Below the pieces are notes generated by a model. It was not told where the DNA came from and did no database searches. It worked only from the letters and a program-made list of their open reading frames with translations. Position numbers and translations under genes: made by a program. DNA of 64,000 nt from Thermococcus sp. 18S1. GTDB lineage: Archaea; Methanobacteriota_B; Thermococci; Thermococcales; Thermococcaceae. Below are positions 27,424 to 36,542 of this stretch, piece after piece (within the stretch, counting starts at the first letter, position 1; the number at the start of each line of letters is the position of its first letter). The DNA is taken from positions 806,001 through 870,000 of the forward strand of contig NZ_SNUU01000001.1 of the NCBI RefSeq assembly GCF_012027645.1, in the 5' to 3' direction.

Positions 27424-29946
27424 ATGAGAAGGAAACTGTATAGTTTGTTGTTGGCTTTGTTTGTTTTAGCAGCGGCAGTGCCCGCGGCAGTAAGCATCTC
27501 AGTGCCAACCACACCGATAACGTTCCAGCCGCTTGCGGATGACTCATTGCCTGACATCAATTTCATAGCTCCACCCCAGCTATCCAACGACACTACAAAC
27601 GCCACCAATGTTGAACTGACCCTGTACTTCAACAACTCGCTCCTGGACCTTCCAGGTGGAGGGCAGGGACTCATCAAGGTCGGTTTTACTGGGATTTCTC
27701 CGTTCGACGTTACTCAGGTCTCATTGGTCTCATTCAAGATCAACGGAACTGACAAGACCAGCAATGTCGTAGGGTTTGTGCGCTACCAGCAGGACCCGTC
27801 CGATCCAAACGCCCAGTCGGTGTTCATTTACGTCAACATACCTATAACCCCCGCTGACAATGTTGAGATAGTTCTCGGCGGCCTTAAGAACCCGGAGATA
27901 CCCGGAACCTACACCGTCAGCGTTGGTACCTACGTCGCTGGAAACCCGAGGTCTTCGGGCACTGCACCGGTAATCATCAAAGGTCCCAAGCCACCGCTCA
28001 ACCTGCCGAAGCCGTTCCTCATTAAATGGCACCAGGACTACTCCGAATGCCACGGTTGCAACCCCGATGACCACTACGACATCCTCAACACCACGTTGGT
28101 TGGGTACAACGAGGATGGCCCAGTCTACGAGATAAGCTACCCGCTTGGCTATACTCTTGACTGTGATAACGGATACTTCAGCTACAATATCTACGCCTGG
28201 AACCTCAGCTACCAGAACCTTACCTTCGAAGGAATCAAGATATTTGTGAACAATGAGATTGTGGACTGGTGGCCCGCCGACTACTTCTGGACCTACAAGG
28301 AGTGCCACGTGATAAGCGATGGTGAGGTCAGCCACGGTGTTATCACCGAGGACTTCACCGAGAAGGTTCCCGAGGGTGCGGAGGACTACCTCCAGGGATG
28401 GGATCTAGGTGAGGGCCATGGCTTTGAGCACGCCGAGCCTGCCGACATGGTAGTCTACTACAACAGGGAGTATGGTTGGGCCCTTACTACCTACCCGACC
28501 AGCTATCAGATCGACAACAACAGCTACATAGAGACCGACGAAATGTCACTCATCGACGGCACCAGCGCTGACGTCAAGACCTACACCGGAACCGTTAACG
28601 CCACCTTCACCTATGCCCTGGCCCTTGACCCGAACGTCACCGTCACCCTCCAGTACAAGGTATACAGCCCGACGAGCGGATGGAGCACCAACTGGATCAA
28701 CCTTATGAGCCTCACCGAGGCCGACGACACCCCGTGGAACACTACCTCCGTTAACTTCTCCGTCAGCGGCGTCACGAGGATTAAGTTCAGGTTCGTGGTT
28801 ACTTACACCAACGTTGACGAGTTCACCAAGCCCGGTTTCGCCCTCTTCAGCTTCAATGTCATCAACGAGTATGTGAAGGACTGTGACACGGTTTACGCAG
28901 TCAACCCGCTCGACGGTGTCAACACGACCCTGTTTGTTTACAACCTCAGCGAGATTCTCGACGAGTACCTCCTCCCAGGGGAGAACATGACCATTGAGCT
29001 CGAGGCCATATACACACTCCACGGGGAGGAGCAGCTTGAGAAGTACGACCCGATCCAGGTTGCCACCCAGGACTTCTGGGTTTACAGGAACATCTGCCTT
29101 GAGCTTGGCCTCTGTGATGTTCTCAGTAACGCCAGGTACATAGTCGAGGGTGGCGGAACCTGGACCTTCGGCTCACCGCAGCCCTACTTCGGCTGGGAAT
29201 TCGATGCTGACCAGAACCCCATAATAGCCACCGGACACGGCTCACTGGCCGCTGATAACCTTGGTGTGCTGTTCTACCTTAGCCAGGCGGGAGCAGACCC
29301 GAACAAGGTTATCTTCGACGACAACCCGCAGTACGTAGACCTCACCACTGGTGAGATAAAGGGACTCCAGCCGGGAGACATAGTCATACTCGTTGGCTCA
29401 AGCGGTGTCAACCTACCGCTTGGATACTATGAGTACACCACTGGCGAGGCCCCAGTCGTCAGGATACCGCCGCAGAACGGAATGTGGGACGCCTTCGTGC
29501 TCCCGAACGGCACGGTCGTTGAGTGGGCCGGGCCGGACGAGCAGTGGTACGACGTCTGGGAGGACGTCTTCGTAATCCAGTGGTTCACCACAGATGACGG
29601 AGCTATGGTCTTCTCGGTCGAGGGTGCTGGCGTTGACGGTACCGTCGCTGCCTCGTGGCTGGTATCTTACATCGTGTACATGAACTACGGCCACCAGCCG
29701 CTTCCACCAAGCGGATACATAGTTGGCAGATGGTACGAGGGCAACCAGAGTGTTTCTGACGAAATCTTCGCACCTGCTTGGATCAGGGGTTCACCGGACG
29801 ACGTTAACGGCTTCAGTACTGGCGATGACTTCATTAAGATCGAGTACATGAGCGATCCGGGACTCTTTGGACTCTCCCCAGGACTTGTCCTCCAGACCTA
29901 CCCCATACCGAGCTGCCACTGCTACGACTGGGACTACTGGGACTGA
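27424..29946 (+). CDS. Large secreted cysteine-containing surface glycoprotein
   Basis: 840 residues. Signal peptide MRRKLYSLLLALFVLAAAVPAA, then an all-beta ectodomain with many N-X-S/T sequons and paired cysteines (CHGC, CLELGLC, and CHC close to the end) suggesting disulfides. There is no C-terminal membrane anchor; the protein ends CHCYDWDYWD. The last 190 or so residues contain GDIVILVGSSGVN, a second strand block (MVFSVEGAGVDGTVAASW), YIVGRW and NGFSTGDDFIKI. The same blocks recur at the end of the membrane protein at 30798 and recall S-layer outer-domain repeats. Biased codon use and a strong promoter suggest high expression. Confidence 0.75.
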   Translation: MRRKLYSLLLALFVLAAAVPAAVSISVPTTPITFQPLADDSLPDINFIAPPQLSNDTTNATNVELTLYFNNSLLDLPGGGQGLIKVGFTGISPFDVTQVSLVSFKINGTDKTSNVVGFVRYQQDPSDPNAQSVFIYVNIPITPADNVEIVLGGLKNPEIPGTYTVSVGTYVAGNPRSSGTAPVIIKGPKPPLNLPKPFLIKWHQDYSECHGCNPDDHYDILNTTLVGYNEDGPVYEISYPLGYTLDCDNGYFSYNIYAWNLSYQNLTFEGIKIFVNNEIVDWWPADYFWTYKECHVISDGEVSHGVITEDFTEKVPEGAEDYLQGWDLGEGHGFEHAEPADMVVYYNREYGWALTTYPTSYQIDNNSYIETDEMSLIDGTSADVKTYTGTVNATFTYALALDPNVTVTLQYKVYSPTSGWSTNWINLMSLTEADDTPWNTTSVNFSVSGVTRIKFRFVVTYTNVDEFTKPGFALFSFNVINEYVKDCDTVYAVNPLDGVNTTLFVYNLSEILDEYLLPGENMTIELEAIYTLHGEEQLEKYDPIQVATQDFWVYRNICLELGLCDVLSNARYIVEGGGTWTFGSPQPYFGWEFDADQNPIIATGHGSLAADNLGVLFYLSQAGADPNKVIFDDNPQYVDLTTGEIKGLQPGDIVILVGSSGVNLPLGYYEYTTGEAPVVRIPPQNGMWDAFVLPNGTVVEWAGPDEQWYDVWEDVFVIQWFTTDDGAMVFSVEGAGVDGTVAASWLVSYIVYMNYGHQPLPPSGYIVGRWYEGNQSVSDEIFAPAWIRGSPDDVNGFSTGDDFIKIEYMSDPGLFGLSPGLVLQTYPIPSCHCYDWDYWD

Positions 29947-29961
29947 AGTGAATCTTGAAGG

Positions 29962-29990
29962 TTTCCTTTTTCTTCCTTTTCAGGTTTTGT
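29962..29990 (+). terminator. T-rich terminator after the 27424 gene
   Basis: The run GTTTCCTTTTTCTTCC continuing through TTTTCAGGTTTTG, starting sixteen bases past the stop, is a strong archaeal-type terminator. A separate TATA box (GTTTTAAATT, about 30008) serves the next gene. Confidence 0.6.
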
Positions 29991-30059
29991 TCTAACTTCT
30001 GGCAAAAGTTTTAAATTCTCGGGGTTTTTATCCTGAACGAAGGACACGTGGGGGTCTGT

Positions 30060-30791
30060 ATGAAGCGGCGGTGGATTTATCCTCTGGCTCTGATTGCTGT
30101 GGTGCTGTTGGGGGCTTCCCTGCTGGTTGTGACGCTCAATCAGCCTCATTCTCAGGGTTACACCAAAGTCTATTTTGAAAGCGACGTCTTTCCCAGGGTT
30201 GAGCCGAACAGGACGTACGATCTTGCGTTCCTTATTGAGTCCCATGAGGAGGACGTCAGTACCTATGTGTATACGGTGTACCTAGATAACTCCTCGATAG
30301 AAACCGGTAAGGTCACACTGAATCCGGGTGACCTCCAGAGGATTCAGTTCAGCTTTTCCATCGATGAGGTTAACTACTCCAAGCGAGTGCTGCTGAATGA
30401 AACGAGGACTCTGAAGGTGAACGGCTCTTCGGACGTTGTTGGTGCTCCACGGGCGTATGGCATCGATCTCACGAAATTCAACCTCACCGGAGAAGATCTT
30501 ATCCACGTTCTGGAGAACTTCCCCCTCATGTATGTTGCCAACGGGACCTCAATTATCGTCAACACCACCGAGGGAACCAGTATCTCAGACGTTTCCAGGA
30601 GGAAAGACGGGGACAGGCTCATAGAGACCCGCAGGGAATTCAACCTAACACGCGAGGGGGAGGGGTACATCATCTCTCTGAGAACTCTCAAGTTGGAGTA
30701 CGTTCCCCGCCCCGTGGAGATACGGGTCGTTGTCGTCTCCAGTTCCGGAGAAAAATACTCCTTGAGGGCCCTTCTGGAGTCAGGGGGGTAA
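30060..30791 (+). CDS. Single-pass membrane protein with extracellular domain
   Basis: 243 residues from the ATG at 30060 (an in-frame GTG at 30048 would add four). Basic start MKRRWIYPLA, one membrane segment to about residue 25, then a beta-rich ectodomain with several N-X-S/T sequons (NRT, NSS, NYS, NET, NGS, NLT). No uncleaved C-terminal anchor. The next gene begins six bases after its stop and shares the mRNA. Function unknown; the context points to the cell surface, perhaps assembling or modifying the secreted protein at 27424. Confidence 0.65.
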   Translation: MKRRWIYPLALIAVVLLGASLLVVTLNQPHSQGYTKVYFESDVFPRVEPNRTYDLAFLIESHEEDVSTYVYTVYLDNSSIETGKVTLNPGDLQRIQFSFSIDEVNYSKRVLLNETRTLKVNGSSDVVGAPRAYGIDLTKFNLTGEDLIHVLENFPLMYVANGTSIIVNTTEGTSISDVSRRKDGDRLIETRREFNLTREGEGYIISLRTLKLEYVPRPVEIRVVVVSSSGEKYSLRALLESGG

Positions 30792-30797
30792 AGCAAG

Positions 30798-33059
30798 TTG
30801 GAAGTGGCCGTTCTTACCTTTGTCTTCATTCTGGGGGCTGTCTCGGTTATCCTGTGGGGTAAACTGGGCTGGGTAGGGCGGCTTCTTCTCCTGGCGTTTC
30901 TCGCGTTTGTTCTTGGGTGCTCTATACGCTGCGGTTTCGGCAGGTACTTCACGGCGTTCGATGAGAGCTATTACATGTCCCTGATGGGGGATGTGTATTT
31001 CTACAGGAAGTGGCCGTTCTCTGGCTTTGTCCTCCCATTCCTCCTGATGGGGATATTCCATACCTTCCGTTTGGAGCCCCTGCAGCTCGTCATCGCGTTT
31101 TCACTTGCTGTGTTTGTCGTGTACGTTCCCGTCGTTTACTGGTTCTACCGCAGGGTTGGCCTCTCCAGGGAGGTGTCGATACTGTCGATCCTCGTGCTCT
31201 TCCTTTCGAGCTACTACATCTGGGCCGGGCTGGAGGTGAGGCCCCAGCAACTTGGGCTCCTCTGGGGACTCCTTGTTACCGTTTACTATCTGAGCAACCA
31301 CAGGGAAATTCGGGATGCTGACTTCGTCGTGCTGCCGCTTCTGTTCGTTTTCATGGCTTTGATCCATATACTCTCCTTTGTTTTCTTCTCGGTGCTGTTG
31401 ATGCTCTACACGGTTTACATGTCGCTGTCAGGGAACCTCTCCGACGGGCTATGGAGGAGGAATTTTCTACTCGTCTCTCTATCTTCGCTCGCTGGATTGC
31501 TCACGATCCTCTGGTTTCCCCCGTACGACAGAATGGTGGGTGCACTCATCTGGATCGTGGAGAACATGAGGCTCGTGAGTGCCCTCCACCTGTCACAGGG
31601 GCTTTTTAAGCTCCTTGCGGTCGGGGGTTATCTTCTAACTGTTGCCTTTGTGTGGCTGGTGGTTTCGTTCCTTCGCCGGAGGAGAGGGTCGCTTGTGAGA
31701 GCCTGGGGCTTCCTCGTTGGGATGGTGAACAGGTTTTTCGTCCCTATCCTGCTCCTAGCCGCGTTGGCGTGGGGAGTCGCGGTATATCTCCAGTTCCTGC
31801 TGAACTCTGCCGTTTACAGCACCGTTTACGGGGGGTCTCTACTGGCCTTCGTGTTCTTCCAGCTTGGAAACATCTTTTTTGGCTTCATGCTTGTGTATTC
31901 CCTCCTCGATCGGATTCGCGGCGGGAGGCTCCAGACCCTGGAGGTTCTAGCGGTTTCGTGGATGCTGATCGGGGGGGCGATGCTTGCGATCTCGTTCCTC
32001 ATGCCGAGGACCGCGGGGGGCTGGGGCTTCAGCAACTGGCTCGTCAGGGTCCTCCAGTACTTTCCGGTCTTTGGCGCCCCCCTCGTGGCCAGGATAATCC
32101 ACGAGGATCTCCAGAATCTTCCAGGTGAGTTCAACTCCTTTTCGGCGAAGTTTTCGGGAATTGGACTGACGATTCTCCTGGCTTCTCTGATATTCATCAG
32201 CGGTATGAACGTGGCCAGGCCGTCGGCGTTCTATACCTATGATGCGGTGATTACCGACGAGGTCTTGGACGTGTCCCTTTACCATCTGAAGAACGATGGA
32301 ATCGTCGCGTGGAGGAACGCCTCGGATTTCAGGAGTTTCGTGCTGCTCAACTTCTTCCGCGCGGTATCTCCCGGGACCAAAACCACCGCGTGGGACTCCA
32401 GCTATCCTTACCTTGTTCTCTCCTCCGACGATTTCAGGGTTTACCGGTCGTGGTACTCCACGTCCACGCTGGGGTCTCTGGCCGGCCGCTCATTTTTCTC
32501 CCTCAGGACCTCCGGCTCCGGCTCGCCCGACAGGGAAGCGGAAACGAGGTACTCTGTGCAGATTTTAAGCGAGGTGTACTCCCTGTCTCTGATGAACGAT
32601 GCCGAGTGCGGTGGCCTCCTGGATTCAGACACACCTCTCATCCTTATTGGGGCGGGTTCGAACGACTGTACGGTCCTTCTCGAGGGTTCGGGTTCCCTTC
32701 CAGTTTCTCTGGGCCCCGATGGGGTTTCTACCCCGATGCGCCTCTATCCTCTCCCTGAGGCCCCTGAGAACTGGTGGGATGTGAGGGAGGGATACTTTGT
32801 TATTCAGGCCGTCGAGAACCTTCAGGGCACGCCCATTCTTGTTATCGCGGGCACGAACGTGGACTCCACGATAGCGGGGGTCTGGTACTTCGTGAATGAA
32901 GTTTATCCGAGGATCAGGGGGGATTACTCCGATGTCCACTACATCGTTGGTCGGTGGGAGGAGGCGGACGGTGACGTCTGGCCCGGTCTGAAGTTCGACC
33001 TCTCCGACGGCAACGGCTTCAGTCCCGGCGACAGGATAACGATCCTGGAAACCGGCTGA
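30798..33059 (+). CDS. Polytopic membrane protein with S-layer-like C-terminal domain
   Basis: 753 residues starting at a TTG eight bases after GGGGGGT (a GTG lies two codons in). Around 11-12 membrane segments occupy residues 1-470. A first-loop motif (FDESYYMSLMGDVYFYRKWP) is reminiscent of GT-C membrane glycosyltransferases with an acidic residue in loop 1. The last 280 residues are extracytoplasmic. They end in blocks shared with the 27424 protein: LILIGAGSND, PILVIAGTNVDSTIAG, YIVGRW and NGFSPGDRITIL. A GT-C enzyme that docks on its substrate through this domain is one reading. Confidence 0.7.
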   Translation: MEVAVLTFVFILGAVSVILWGKLGWVGRLLLLAFLAFVLGCSIRCGFGRYFTAFDESYYMSLMGDVYFYRKWPFSGFVLPFLLMGIFHTFRLEPLQLVIAFSLAVFVVYVPVVYWFYRRVGLSREVSILSILVLFLSSYYIWAGLEVRPQQLGLLWGLLVTVYYLSNHREIRDADFVVLPLLFVFMALIHILSFVFFSVLLMLYTVYMSLSGNLSDGLWRRNFLLVSLSSLAGLLTILWFPPYDRMVGALIWIVENMRLVSALHLSQGLFKLLAVGGYLLTVAFVWLVVSFLRRRRGSLVRAWGFLVGMVNRFFVPILLLAALAWGVAVYLQFLLNSAVYSTVYGGSLLAFVFFQLGNIFFGFMLVYSLLDRIRGGRLQTLEVLAVSWMLIGGAMLAISFLMPRTAGGWGFSNWLVRVLQYFPVFGAPLVARIIHEDLQNLPGEFNSFSAKFSGIGLTILLASLIFISGMNVARPSAFYTYDAVITDEVLDVSLYHLKNDGIVAWRNASDFRSFVLLNFFRAVSPGTKTTAWDSSYPYLVLSSDDFRVYRSWYSTSTLGSLAGRSFFSLRTSGSGSPDREAETRYSVQILSEVYSLSLMNDAECGGLLDSDTPLILIGAGSNDCTVLLEGSGSLPVSLGPDGVSTPMRLYPLPEAPENWWDVREGYFVIQAVENLQGTPILVIAGTNVDSTIAGVWYFVNEVYPRIRGDYSDVHYIVGRWEEADGDVWPGLKFDLSDGNGFSPGDRITILETG

Positions 33060-33069
33060 GCGCGCCGCG

Positions 33070-34059
33070 TCATGGCTTAACTTCCACGTTCAGCTTGAGG
33101 CTCTGGACCGTCCCGTTTATTGCCTCCAGTATGAGGTCCTTCGCGGGGGTTTCCGCGTAGTTCCCGTCAGAGGGGGCTGGGGGAAGCTCGGGTTCATCGT
33201 CCTTGAATAGGAGGAACCATACCTGCCATTTACCCGGTTCTTCGATGCTGAAGGTGTAGTTGGTCTCGAACTGCGGAGTCCAGTTGCCCTCGATGTTGAC
33301 CGGAACGCTGGGCAGCGTTACGTTGAACCAGCCGGGCATCGGGTACATCCCGTGGATTATCGTGGTGTTGGTGGTGTTGTCCCAGGTCAGGTTGACCCGC
33401 CATATCTGGACGTGGTAGGTTACGTTGCGGTGCTCGTGGTTGACTATCCCTATTATCACCGTCCCGTTCTGGCCGACCCTGAGCTCCGTCGGGTAGTTGT
33501 CGGCTATGCCCTCGGGTCCGAGGATGTAAAACTCCGTGAAGGCTTCCCCCTGTTTGGGGTGGGTTACCACGTAGCCGAGGGTTCCGATGGATGTTATGAT
33601 GGCGATTATCAGGATGACCGTCAAAGCCCTGTCGAGTTTGCTCGACTCATCCCATTCGAGCTCTCTTTTGACCTGTTCAAGGGTTATCCAGGGGATCCAG
33701 GGCTCGAAGGCCCCTGCTCTGCGGTGGATGGCGATGAGGGAGAAAACGATGTTGAACGCGGTGAGGCTCACCAGGATGGGGATCAGCCGAATGCCCCAGG
33801 GGGTGTAGTTCAGGCCGAGGCCGATGAGGGGAACTATCGCTATGCTCAGGCCGAAGCTGAGGGCGAGCCTTTCGAGGTTGTCCAGCTCGGGCCTGTTTGG
33901 GAAGAGGGCGGTTATAAAAACGTAGCCCGGGAAGAAGAGGACGAAGACGAGGCCCAGGGCCTTTCTCGCTAAACTGTCCGGGGCATAGAATATGAGGATG
34001 TCGAGGATGATTGAGAGGGCGATGATTGTGAGCAGGTCCCAGTACCTCTTCAGGCCCAT
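33070..34059 (-). CDS. DUF1616-type membrane protein
   Basis: 329 residues from the ATG at 34059, with AAGGTGG five bases upstream (a GTG at 34068 adds three residues). Four N-terminal membrane segments include the DUF1616 signature LVFVLFFPGYVFITALFPNR, ERLALSFGLSIAIVPLIGL and NYTPWGIRL. A further segment near residue 165 is followed by a beta-rich extracellular domain with sequons. The family occurs widely in methanogens and Thermococcales near surface-glycan genes and has no established function. Convergent with the 30798 gene. Confidence 0.8.
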   Translation of the reverse strand: MGLKRYWDLLTIIALSIILDILIFYAPDSLARKALGLVFVLFFPGYVFITALFPNRPELDNLERLALSFGLSIAIVPLIGLGLNYTPWGIRLIPILVSLTAFNIVFSLIAIHRRAGAFEPWIPWITLEQVKRELEWDESSKLDRALTVILIIAIITSIGTLGYVVTHPKQGEAFTEFYILGPEGIADNYPTELRVGQNGTVIIGIVNHEHRNVTYHVQIWRVNLTWDNTTNTTIIHGMYPMPGWFNVTLPSVPVNIEGNWTPQFETNYTFSIEEPGKWQVWFLLFKDDEPELPPAPSDGNYAETPAKDLILEAINGTVQSLKLNVEVKP

Positions 34060-34257
34060 TCCATCCACCTTACCCCGAGTAAAATACTGGGTTTAAAATG
34101 GTTTCTTAGATCGACACTTCGATTTGCTGGAGTTTTATATTAAAAAAGTTAAAGTTGTTGGGGATCGTTCATTTTCCTCTCAATGTTTTTATTTACCTAT
34201 TGTGGTTGGAGCATGACTTAAATAGACTAATGACAAAATACATGTTTGGGAATGTCC

Positions 34258-35181
34258 ATGAAGCGACCCGGGGGTTTGATAATGAGGGTCGGGGCGTTAT
34301 TTCTGATGCTAATGCTGATGGAAGCGGGTATCGCGGGGGCCTACACCGTTACCGTTGATGGGGATCCCTCCGATTGGCCCTCCGAGCTGGATATTCAGAA
34401 TTCCGGAATATCCCCTGGGGAATCCGGGTACGTAAATGGGGTCTGGGTTTTTCAGGATTTATCGGGCGACCTGAACCAATACGGGGATGATAACCCCGGC
34501 TATGATATCAAGTACTTCATGATCACGTTCGACGATACGTACGCGTTCTTCCTGATGGTCCTAAACAGCCCCGCGGTGTTTGACAGCCCTGACTCTCCGC
34601 TGGTGATAATCGCCCTCGGCAATGAGCAGTACCAGGGAGGGAAAAACGTGTTTGACCCGGCCATTTACGTGGGTTCTGACTCTCAATGGAGCACCGGCAG
34701 CCAAGTTCAGACCTCAAAGGTGTGGCAGAGGGAGATCGTGGTTAATCTCAGCAGAATCTCAGGAAACTCAATCGTCAGCGGCTCAAACGCCGCGTTCTGG
34801 GTTTACAACTCGGTTAGCGAGGGGAACGTCAACAGCTCGAATGACCTCGCCGCCGTCAACTACGACAATGGGGTTGTTGAACTCAGGGTTAGACGGGACG
34901 AGCTGTACCTTCAGCCCGGTTCGGGGGTGAGCAGTTTCTATCCCTACGCTTTGATCGCCAACAGGACATGGTATGGTACTGAATGGTATAGACAATATTA
35001 TTATCTCGCTATGGATGTGATGTCCAATGTCACAACTGATGACGAGATGGGCGACGGGAAGATCGACTATTCGCCCGCGGTTGATGTTTCCCAGGTTCCC
35101 TTCTTCGGCGGTGACCTGTCAAGGGCGGCGCTGGTGGTGCTGTTGGTTGTTGGTGCCGTCCTGCTCTTCGGGAGGCGGTGA
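34258..35181 (+). CDS. Secreted protein with C-terminal sorting-type tail; candidate archaeosortase substrate
   Basis: 307 residues from the ATG at 34258; the ATG at 34282 has the better ribosome site (GGGGGT) and still gives a full signal peptide (MRVGALFLMLMLMEAGIAGA). The mature part begins YTVTVDGDPSDWPSEL, a pattern common to family-9-like carbohydrate-binding or DOMON-like beta-sandwiches, and has sequons. The C-terminus is tripartite: a short motif VPFFGGD, a hydrophobic stretch of about 16 residues, and terminal GRR. That layout is typical of sorting signals. The convergent neighbour, 11 bp away, is an archaeosortase. TATA-like CTTAAATAG lies at 34215-34223. Confidence 0.7.
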   Translation: MKRPGGLIMRVGALFLMLMLMEAGIAGAYTVTVDGDPSDWPSELDIQNSGISPGESGYVNGVWVFQDLSGDLNQYGDDNPGYDIKYFMITFDDTYAFFLMVLNSPAVFDSPDSPLVIIALGNEQYQGGKNVFDPAIYVGSDSQWSTGSQVQTSKVWQREIVVNLSRISGNSIVSGSNAAFWVYNSVSEGNVNSSNDLAAVNYDNGVVELRVRRDELYLQPGSGVSSFYPYALIANRTWYGTEWYRQYYYLAMDVMSNVTTDDEMGDGKIDYSPAVDVSQVPFFGGDLSRAALVVLLVVGAVLLFGRR

Positions 35182-35191
35182 GTGGTTCCTC

Positions 35192-36001
35192 TCACCCGTT
35201 TCTTGCTTTCTCAGCGTCCTTTGGGCGTTTCAGAACCCACCACCAGTATCCGAAGACGTATGCAACGAACATCATGTCCCCTATGTGTGAGTGAAAGAGC
35301 TCCAGGAACGATATCCCGCTGTGGTAGCCGATGACAAGGAGCGTGAATATTCTGACCGCGTTCAGGGGGATTATCCCCAGTGCTCCGAGGAGCAGAAGTG
35401 AAGCCTCTCTTCCGTCCGATTTCCTGAGGAGGATCAGAAGTCCCGCCGCGAGCAGGTACAGGATAAACGCGTCCAGCCCGGAGCAGCCGGAGCCTATTAT
35501 CACCATGCTGCTTCTCACGACCGCAACGTTGCCCCTAACGATGATTGGGACGTTGAAGACGTCTACCAGGCCCCGTACGAGGTGGGAGGTGACGTCAACG
35601 AATGCGCCGCTCAGGAGGCCCAGAAGTTCGACCCCTTCCCGGAGCCTGAGAACCGCCGCTAGAAACACTTCGAGTACAGGCACCGCAGAGGGTACGAGTA
35701 TCGTTTTTGCATCAAACAGAACGAGGGAGACGCCGAGGAACAAAACTGCCTGGAACGTTGATGGGCTTGGATTGTCCCCCCATCTGTAAATCAGGAACAT
35801 GGGCGAGACGCCGATTAGGAGGATCCCGGCTATAGTATACGCGTCCAGCCGGAGGGGCTTTTCCCGGATGTTGTCCCGGAATGTGAAGAGAACCATGCCG
35901 TAGATTAGGCCGAAATACAGTGTGGGGAGGGTCTGTGTTGCTCCGAAGATTGCCGCGGAGACGATCAGGGTGAATATCAGAAAACCCTCACTCCTCCTCA
36001 C
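35192..36001 (-). CDS. Exosortase/archaeosortase family transpeptidase
   Basis: 269 residues, polytopic with about eight membrane segments. All three catalytic elements of the family are visible: Cys173 in GSGCSGLDAF, Arg217 in PLNAVRIF, and a His in LFHSHIGDMMF (237 or 239). These enzymes cut a C-terminal sorting signal outside the membrane and usually attach the protein to a lipid. The GTG start overlaps the upstream gene by 14 bases, making this the last gene of the DUF4129-DUF4350-MoxR-DUF58 operon. The adjacent convergent gene encodes the only protein here with a matching tail. Confidence 0.9.
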   Translation of the reverse strand: MRRSEGFLIFTLIVSAAIFGATQTLPTLYFGLIYGMVLFTFRDNIREKPLRLDAYTIAGILLIGVSPMFLIYRWGDNPSPSTFQAVLFLGVSLVLFDAKTILVPSAVPVLEVFLAAVLRLREGVELLGLLSGAFVDVTSHLVRGLVDVFNVPIIVRGNVAVVRSSMVIIGSGCSGLDAFILYLLAAGLLILLRKSDGREASLLLLGALGIIPLNAVRIFTLLVIGYHSGISFLELFHSHIGDMMFVAYVFGYWWWVLKRPKDAEKARNG

Positions 36002-36542
36002 GCAGACCCGCCTCCAGGAACTCCACGTCCCGCCTCTCAGCGAAGAGCAGGAATATCAGGCCGAGTCCGATCACCACCAGCGCCTGGGCTGCGGGGTCGG
36101 CGAGCCTCTCCCTGGCCAGGTACAGGAGGAGTGCGGAGCCCCCAGCCCAGCCCGCGAGGTAGACCGAAACCCTCCCGAAGTTCTGGTGGGCGGTGTAGAA
36201 TGCCGCCGCGGCCAGTGCGGTCATGAAAGTGTAGTCGTTCAGCGCCGCTGCCACGAGGATACCTGAAACAATCATCGTGTCCCTGTCAAAGCGGATTCCC
36301 CTCAGGGTCTCGTCGAGGGCGAGGAAAACGGAGATGCCGGCCACGACTGCAGCCTTCAGGCCTGCCGCTTCGTAAACAGACGCGCTTGGGAGGGTGGCGG
36401 TGAGTATGATCGCGTAGGCGTAGAACGCCACCAGCGCTCCGTTCCGGCTCTTTATTCGTATGAGGTAGACGGGGATGACCAGAAGGAACGCGGGGTTTCC
36501 GAGCACCGCTGCGGCGAGGATTGACGACACCAGTCCGATCAT
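35988..36542 (-). CDS. Hypothetical membrane protein between DUF58 and archaeosortase
   Basis: 184 residues from the ATG at 36542, which overlaps the DUF58 stop as ATGA and has GGTGA upstream; the in-frame extension to 36602 lies inside DUF58 coding sequence. About seven short hydrophobic segments, few charged residues until the acidic tail ERRDVEFLEAGLREEE. No recognised family. Tight coupling on both sides implies that it works with the neighbouring surface or sortase system. Confidence 0.65.
   Translation of the reverse strand: MIGLVSSILAAAVLGNPAFLLVIPVYLIRIKSRNGALVAFYAYAIILTATLPSASVYEAAGLKAAVVAGISVFLALDETLRGIRFDRDTMIVSGILVAAALNDYTFMTALAAAAFYTAHQNFGRVSVYLAGWAGGSALLLYLARERLADPAAQALVVIGLGLIFLLFAERRDVEFLEAGLREEE

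Noticed and set aside
34246-34257. TTG and ATG starts upstream of the archaeosortase substrate candidate
   Set aside because: They add residues before the basic start of the signal peptide and lie at or next to the predicted transcription start; ATG 34258 or 34282 fits better.
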